A DNA stretch of 57,125 nucleotides from an uncultured Moraxellaceae bacterium (GTDB taxonomy: Bacteria; Pseudomonadota; Gammaproteobacteria; Pseudomonadales; Moraxellaceae), in contig CAJXOR010000005.1 of assembly GCA_913057715.1 (NCBI GenBank), forward strand, positions 1-57,125. Reading direction: 5' to 3'. The translations under genes and the position numbers were made by a program. Below, in pieces: positions 53,508 through 57,125 of this stretch (its first letter is position 1; every line of letters starts with the position of its first letter). The notes under the pieces were generated by a model, which saw only the letters and a list, made by a program, of their open reading frames with translations, had not been told where the DNA came from and ran no database searches.

Positions 53508-53942
53508 GGGTGCCTCCTTGTGGTTGTCGTTTGAGTTTGGTGTCAGTTGTGGCGCGCGCCTGGGTTTAGCAAAATGCCTGCCTATCCGGCTAAATCAGCG
53601 GATCAGCTCAGGCGCCCGCACTGACATCGACAGCTTAGCTGAGTGTTGCCGGTAGTAGCGCAGTGAGCAGGTTGCCTGCGACACCAAGTGTCGCTGGGTT
53701 TTTGTCCTGAGTGCGGATCGCGTTTAGGGCGCTTAGCAATTGAAGTAAGGCCGTACTCTTAAAGAGTGCCTTACTCTAAATACAGCCTCAAGCTTGGCCA
53801 GCTGGGCGCTAAAGCGGATCAGCTCTAGCGCACACGAGCCCAAAACGAGCGGATGCTTCGCCTAAAGCGGTGCCGGCTAGCGGCGGCATTTTACTGACTT
53901 TATGGGCTCAGTTTAGCGCGCCGCTTAGCCGCAGTTTTTGAC
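53508..53942. other. Intergenic region umuC/amidase with two stem-loops
   Basis: No coding frame is seen. A perfect seven-pair hairpin GCGACAC-CAA-GTGTCGC (53678-53694) is followed by TGGG and five T on the + strand, so it resembles an intrinsic terminator, but no + strand gene precedes it. A second, bulged palindrome spans 53744-53775: AGTAAGGC and ACTCTT against AAGAGT and GCCTTACT. Neither is matched to a known element. Both could be remnants of a lost gene or an unrecognised small RNA. Confidence 0.5.
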
Positions 53943-55412
53943 TTAAAACGCCGGGCCGATGAACAGTCCAGCGCGCTCCATCTGCGCTGACACAGACAGC
54001 AGGGTGGCTTCATCGCCCATGGGGGCAATCAACTGCACGCCGATGGGTAGCCCGTTTGGCGACTTAGCCAGCGGCAGTGAAACAGCGGGCAGACCGGTTG
54101 CGTTGGCAAGCACGGTGAAGGCCATAGAGCCGGAAGTTTTGGCACACATGCGATCGGCAAAATCAGTGTTCTTCATGAAGCGACCGGTGGGGAAGGCGGC
54201 GGCAAATTTAACTGATACAGACTCAAGACTGTTGTGCGTGAGTGCACCCAGTTTCGGCGCGGTGGTCGGTGCGGTTGGACAGAGCACCAAGTCGTAATCA
54301 GCGAAGTGTTGATCCATCTGTCTGCGCACTTGGTGCCAGTGGTCTTGGGCGGCAACCACTTCAGGGCCAGTGGTTCCGCGGCCGATCATGGCTAAAAACT
54401 GGTTAGCCGCCTCAATTTGACCGCGGACCGACTTGCCAGTTTGATTCTCTATTCCAGCTAAGACAGCCTCGGTGTGAGAGGAAACCACCGCCAAGAAGGA
54501 GCGCCAAAGTTTACGCGGATCGACACCCAAATCCTCTACCAACTCAACTTTATGACCCAGTGCCTCAAGGTCTTTAGCAGCTTGCAAAGTCGCCTCTTTG
54601 ACGTCCTTATCTAAGGTTACGTGCTCCATGAGCGGGGTTAAGTTGAGCAGGATCTTAAGCGGCTTGGGATCTTTTTTAGTGGCGGCCAAAAACCCGCCTT
54701 CAGGAGAGGGCAAGCGGCTGATCGAGCCAGCTTCAGATCCGTGGGTAGCATCTAGCATCGCCGCTGAGTCGCGCACGCTGCGGCTGATCACGTGTTCCAC
54801 CGCCGCCCCGCTCCAAGGATCAAGTAGATCAGGACCGGTCGGGTTACGCCCGCGGCTGGTTTTCAGGCCAAACACGCCGCACCAAGCTGCTGGGATACGG
54901 ATCGACCCGCCGCCATCTGAGGCGCTTGCCACAGGAACCATGCCACTTGCGACGGCCGCCGCTGATCCGCCGCTGGAACCCCCTGCGCTATAACCCTGTT
55001 TGTGCGGGTTATGGGTGGCACCAAAAGCTAGCGGCTCAGTGGTGATGTGGCTGCCAAACTCAGGCAAGTTGGTTTTGCCAAAGATCAGCAAGCCGCTTTT
55101 CAAAAACCGATCGGTCATGACTGAGTTTTGCTTAGATATCATGCTGATTGAGCTGCCCATGCTGTAGCGGGTGCCAACCAGTTCACCGCCTAAGTCTTTG
55201 AGTAAAAATGGTACTCCGGCGAACATCGCATCAGGATTGACCACCTGCGCCCGCGCCCGATCATCGAAGCGATCAATCACGGCGTTGATGGAGGGGTTTT
55301 TCAGATTGGTTTGGTGGATCGCCGCTTCAAGTACGTCCTCTGAGCTCACCTGTTTGCTGCGGATAAGCTCGGCCAGTCCCAGAGCATCGTATTGGGTGTA
55401 ATCTTTAAACAT
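53943..55412 (-). CDS. Amidase-signature family hydrolase
   Basis: The 489-residue product has the Ser-cis-Ser-Lys triad of the amidase-signature family: Lys72 (FLLKDLG), Ser146 in SAGGSSGGSAAA, and nucleophile Ser170 in SDGGGSIRIPA. The GatA branch is the alternative, but no gatC or gatB neighbours are present; it resembles 6-aminohexanoate-cyclic-dimer-hydrolase-like and general amidases. The substrate is unknown. It is a single gene with an AGGAAAAG ribosome site at the end of an AT-rich leader (TTTTAAAATTTTAAA). Confidence 0.9.
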   Translation of the reverse strand: MFKDYTQYDALGLAELIRSKQVSSEDVLEAAIHQTNLKNPSINAVIDRFDDRARAQVVNPDAMFAGVPFLLKDLGGELVGTRYSMGSSISMISKQNSVMTDRFLKSGLLIFGKTNLPEFGSHITTEPLAFGATHNPHKQGYSAGGSSGGSAAAVASGMVPVASASDGGGSIRIPAAWCGVFGLKTSRGRNPTGPDLLDPWSGAAVEHVISRSVRDSAAMLDATHGSEAGSISRLPSPEGGFLAATKKDPKPLKILLNLTPLMEHVTLDKDVKEATLQAAKDLEALGHKVELVEDLGVDPRKLWRSFLAVVSSHTEAVLAGIENQTGKSVRGQIEAANQFLAMIGRGTTGPEVVAAQDHWHQVRRQMDQHFADYDLVLCPTAPTTAPKLGALTHNSLESVSVKFAAAFPTGRFMKNTDFADRMCAKTSGSMAFTVLANATGLPAVSLPLAKSPNGLPIGVQLIAPMGDEATLLSVSAQMERAGLFIGPAF

Positions 55413-55722
55413 GGCTTTTCCTGAATTAATTTAAAATTTTAAAAGATGTTAGCAGAACTTACATTAACTGGTAGCTGGCTTGCTTTAAAACAGACAAGCA
55501 GGGCGGACTTAAGGGGATTGCCCGCTAAGCACTCAGGTAGTTGCGCGTAGACATTTGCCTAAAAACAAAGACTTAGCAGCGTATATGATCTGTCTTGGGG
55601 TAGAGCAGGCCTGTTGGTTTATCTATCCAGATGACCGGTTGGCTGGCGCACATGCCGCATGCTCGCCTGAGTGTGCAGGGTAGGCTATGATCACAAACCT
55701 TGGGTAGTTTTTGGAGAATCAG
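55413..55722. other. Intergenic region between divergent amidase and lipoprotein genes
   Basis: About 310 bases without a gene. The left end is AT-rich (upstream of the amidase). On the right a TATGAT (55686-55691) lies 31 bases before the lipoprotein start, without a good -35 box. GCACA and TGTGC arms flank a GCATGC palindrome just before it. I see nothing else. Confidence 0.5.
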
Positions 55723-56151
55723 ATGAAGTTGGTGAGATCGTTTAGCTTGGTGCTGACTGCCAGTTTGTTGGCAGCGGGCTGCGGCTCTGCTTCAGAGGAA
55801 GCTGAAGCGCAGGAGCAGGCGACGCAGCAAAAACAAGCGGCGCTCGCAGGCTGGGCTCAGCCTGAGTTGATACCGGCTGAAGCTAGCATAAACGATGTTA
55901 GCCCGTCAGAGGACGGTCTGGCAGTTGAGGCCAAAGGTGAGTTTAGCGGTGATCCTAAGGCGCTGGCTGACTCGATCCACGAAAGTCGCTTGGCTGAGGG
56001 TTGGGCAGCTGGTTTGGTGGTTGATCAAGAGAGTCAGTACTACATGACTTATGAAAAAGACGGCGCTTTGTTGATTTATGATCTTAGCTATAACCAAGCG
56101 CAAAGATTGATCACGGTCAGCTACTTGCCTGTTGAGTCAGCGGCGGGATAA
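55723..56151 (+). CDS. Predicted lipoprotein, unknown function
   Basis: The 142-residue product has a lipoprotein signal peptide (KLVRSFSLVLTASLLAAGCG, lipobox LAAGC) followed by an acidic glutamine-rich linker (EEAEAQEQATQQKQ). The mature domain of about 90 residues contains DGLAVEAKGEFSGDPKALAD and ESQYYMTYEKDGALLIYDLS, a mixed alpha/beta pattern I do not recognise. The frame opens four codons earlier; the GGAG ribosome site supports ATG 55723. It stands alone between the divergent amidase gene and the fkpB/lspA pair. Confidence 0.8.
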   Translation: MKLVRSFSLVLTASLLAAGCGSASEEAEAQEQATQQKQAALAGWAQPELIPAEASINDVSPSEDGLAVEAKGEFSGDPKALADSIHESRLAEGWAAGLVVDQESQYYMTYEKDGALLIYDLSYNQAQRLITVSYLPVESAAG

Positions 56152-56351
56152 GTGACGGCGAGCTGATTTGGGTGCTCTGTCAGCTCAAGTAATTAGAGTT
56201 TGTTCTTTGATTTGGTTTTTCTAACTAAATCGGCGCTGAGCTCAGAGGTGTTAAGTCACTTTAGGGCGTGGCAAATTCAGGCGGCACTCAGAGTCGATCA
56301 ATCAACTTAAAGTCGAGTGGATTGATCGATCAAAAGCGCTTTTTGAGAATT

Positions 56352-56840
56352 TTACAGCGAGATCGAGCTTGATCCGGGCGGCAACACCTTAGCCACCTCA
56401 ACTTGAAACACCACGGTTTTACCTGCCAGCGGATGATTAAAATCAACCACCACCTCGGTGTCGTTGACCTCAGTCACGAGCCCCGGCAGCGTGGCTTTAC
56501 TCTTGTCTTCAAACTCCATGAGCACGCCTACCTCTGGCAAACCTTCGCCTGCCATAAACAAGTTTGAGTCGATGCGCTGAATGTTGTCTGGGTTGTGCTC
56601 ACCAAAAGCTTCCTCAGGACCCAGCACGGCGGTGCGTTTATCGCCAGCCTGCAAACCCATCAGCACCCGCTCAAACCCAGGCAATAGGTTGCCGTCACCC
56701 ATGGTCAGGTTGACTGGATCACCCGACTCAAAGGTGGAGTCAATCGGGTTGCCATTTTCCAGAGCCACACTAAAGTGCAGCCACACCTGAGACCCCATGA
56801 TGATACGGGTTTGTTCGCTGGGTTTAAGCAAGTCACTCAT
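56352..56840 (-). CDS. fkpB: FKBP-type peptidyl-prolyl cis-trans isomerase (FkpB/SlpA type)
   Basis: The 162-residue product is a SlpA-type isomerase: an FKBP domain interrupted by an inserted chaperone-like flap. Segments are VWLHFSVALENGNPIDSTFE, LLPGFERVLMGLQAGDKR, PEEAFGEHNPDNIQ and VVDFNHPLAGKTVVFQVEV. It is cytoplasmic (no signal). Its start overlaps the lspA stop by four bases. The usual gammaproteobacterial order is ileS-lspA-fkpB-ispH; ispH is not here, the next gene being a lipoprotein gene on the other strand. Confidence 0.95.
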   Translation of the reverse strand: MSDLLKPSEQTRIIMGSQVWLHFSVALENGNPIDSTFESGDPVNLTMGDGNLLPGFERVLMGLQAGDKRTAVLGPEEAFGEHNPDNIQRIDSNLFMAGEGLPEVGVLMEFEDKSKATLPGLVTEVNDTEVVVDFNHPLAGKTVVFQVEVAKVLPPGSSSISL

Positions 56841-57125
56841 GAGGGTTTCTCGGCTGGGTTTTTGAAGCTGTCGATGATCAGCAAGATCGCGCCGAGCACG
56901 ATCGCCGAATCGGCGATGTTAAAGGCAGGGTAGTTCCAGTTTTGGTAAAACAGGTGCACAAAATCGATCACGTAACCGTAGATCAGGCGGTCGTAAAGGT
57001 TACCGATCGCACCGCCTATGATTAGCGCAAGCGCCGTGGCCACCAGATGCTGCGATGGTTTGAGACGGGTTAACCAAACGCTGAGCACCACACTAAATCC
57101 GGCTGCCAAGGCGATAAAAAAGTAC
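56837..57125 (-). CDS. lspA: Lipoprotein signal peptidase LspA, partial (C-terminal)
   Basis: LspA cuts prolipoproteins at the diacylated cysteine in the inner membrane. The gene runs off the window, so only about 95 C-terminal residues are seen. They include GGAIGNLYDRLIYGYVIDFV, with one catalytic aspartate, and PAFNIADSAIVLGAILLI, with the other. An in-frame TTG at 57109 is not the real start, since the coding frame continues to the window end. The enzyme acts on lipoproteins such as those at 27240 and 55723. Confidence 0.96.
   Translation of the reverse strand, partial: YFFIALAAGFSVVLSVWLTRLKPSQHLVATALALIIGGAIGNLYDRLIYGYVIDFVHLFYQNWNYPAFNIADSAIVLGAILLIIDSFKNPAEKPS

Noticed and set aside
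53943-55412. GatA subunit of Glu-tRNA(Gln) amidotransferase
   Set aside because: No gatB or gatC is adjacent, and the sequence looks like a stand-alone amidase; the assignment is still open at subfamily level.

Overview
The window is a chromosomal stretch of a gammaproteobacterium. The ribosomal-protein order and sequences are of the Escherichia/Pseudomonas type. The accessory set points the same way: UmuD/UmuC, EpmB with a Lys34-type EF-P, MetX-MetW, a FimX-like c-di-GMP receptor beside a PilZ-like protein and psd, and a MoxR-DUF58-TgpA cluster. I cannot name a genus. The first 49 bases are not genomic: they are an Illumina Nextera i5 adapter left on the end of an assembled contig, and the priA gene there is cut off by the contig end.

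Layout: 50-1274, priA (partial) and ridA, leftward. 1529-15228, the full S10-spc-alpha ribosomal cluster, rightward (rpsJ to rplQ, including secY, rpmJ and rpoA). It has three recognisable promoters (before rpsJ, rplN and rpsM) and a terminator-like hairpin in the S10 leader. 15295-20287, a compact leftward group bcp, mscS-like, rep, dut, argB. 20472-24488, leftward queE, queC, a small cysteine-containing periplasmic protein, and metX-metW. 24778, hemH, rightward. 26191-31490, a leftward block of a PilZ-like protein, a FimX-like protein, a lipoprotein cytochrome c and psd. 31734-33481, divergent epmB and efp. 34121-37896, an MFS transporter and a fused glucosylglycerol-phosphate phosphatase/synthase (ggpPS). 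38443-42552, moxR, DUF58 and tgpA, followed by tRNA-Val(GAC). 42769-49699, leftward iron-type alcohol dehydrogenase, rng, maf, clpX, clpP and tig. 49999-53507, rdgB, umuD, small unknown reading frames and umuC. 53943-57125, an amidase, a lipoprotein, fkpB and the end of lspA.

Most genes are housekeeping: translation and its control, protein export (secY, lspA) and quality control (tig, clpXP, fkpB), nucleotide-pool sanitation (dut, rdgB, maf), replication restart and damage tolerance (priA, rep, umuDC), and synthesis of heme, queuosine, methionine, arginine and phosphatidylethanolamine. The more distinctive parts are the osmolyte gene ggpPS, which suggests exposure to salt or drying; the FimX/PilZ-like pair, which suggests c-di-GMP control of type IV pili; and the MoxR-DUF58-TgpA set.

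I found no phage, insertion sequence, CRISPR array or clearly novel multigene system. The most interesting unexplained items are a possible multi-hairpin RNA at 38062-38168, a five-copy 11-bp tandem repeat at 33578-33628, the reversed and split arrangement of umuC and umuD with possible decayed coding sequence between them, and the S10 leader hairpin.
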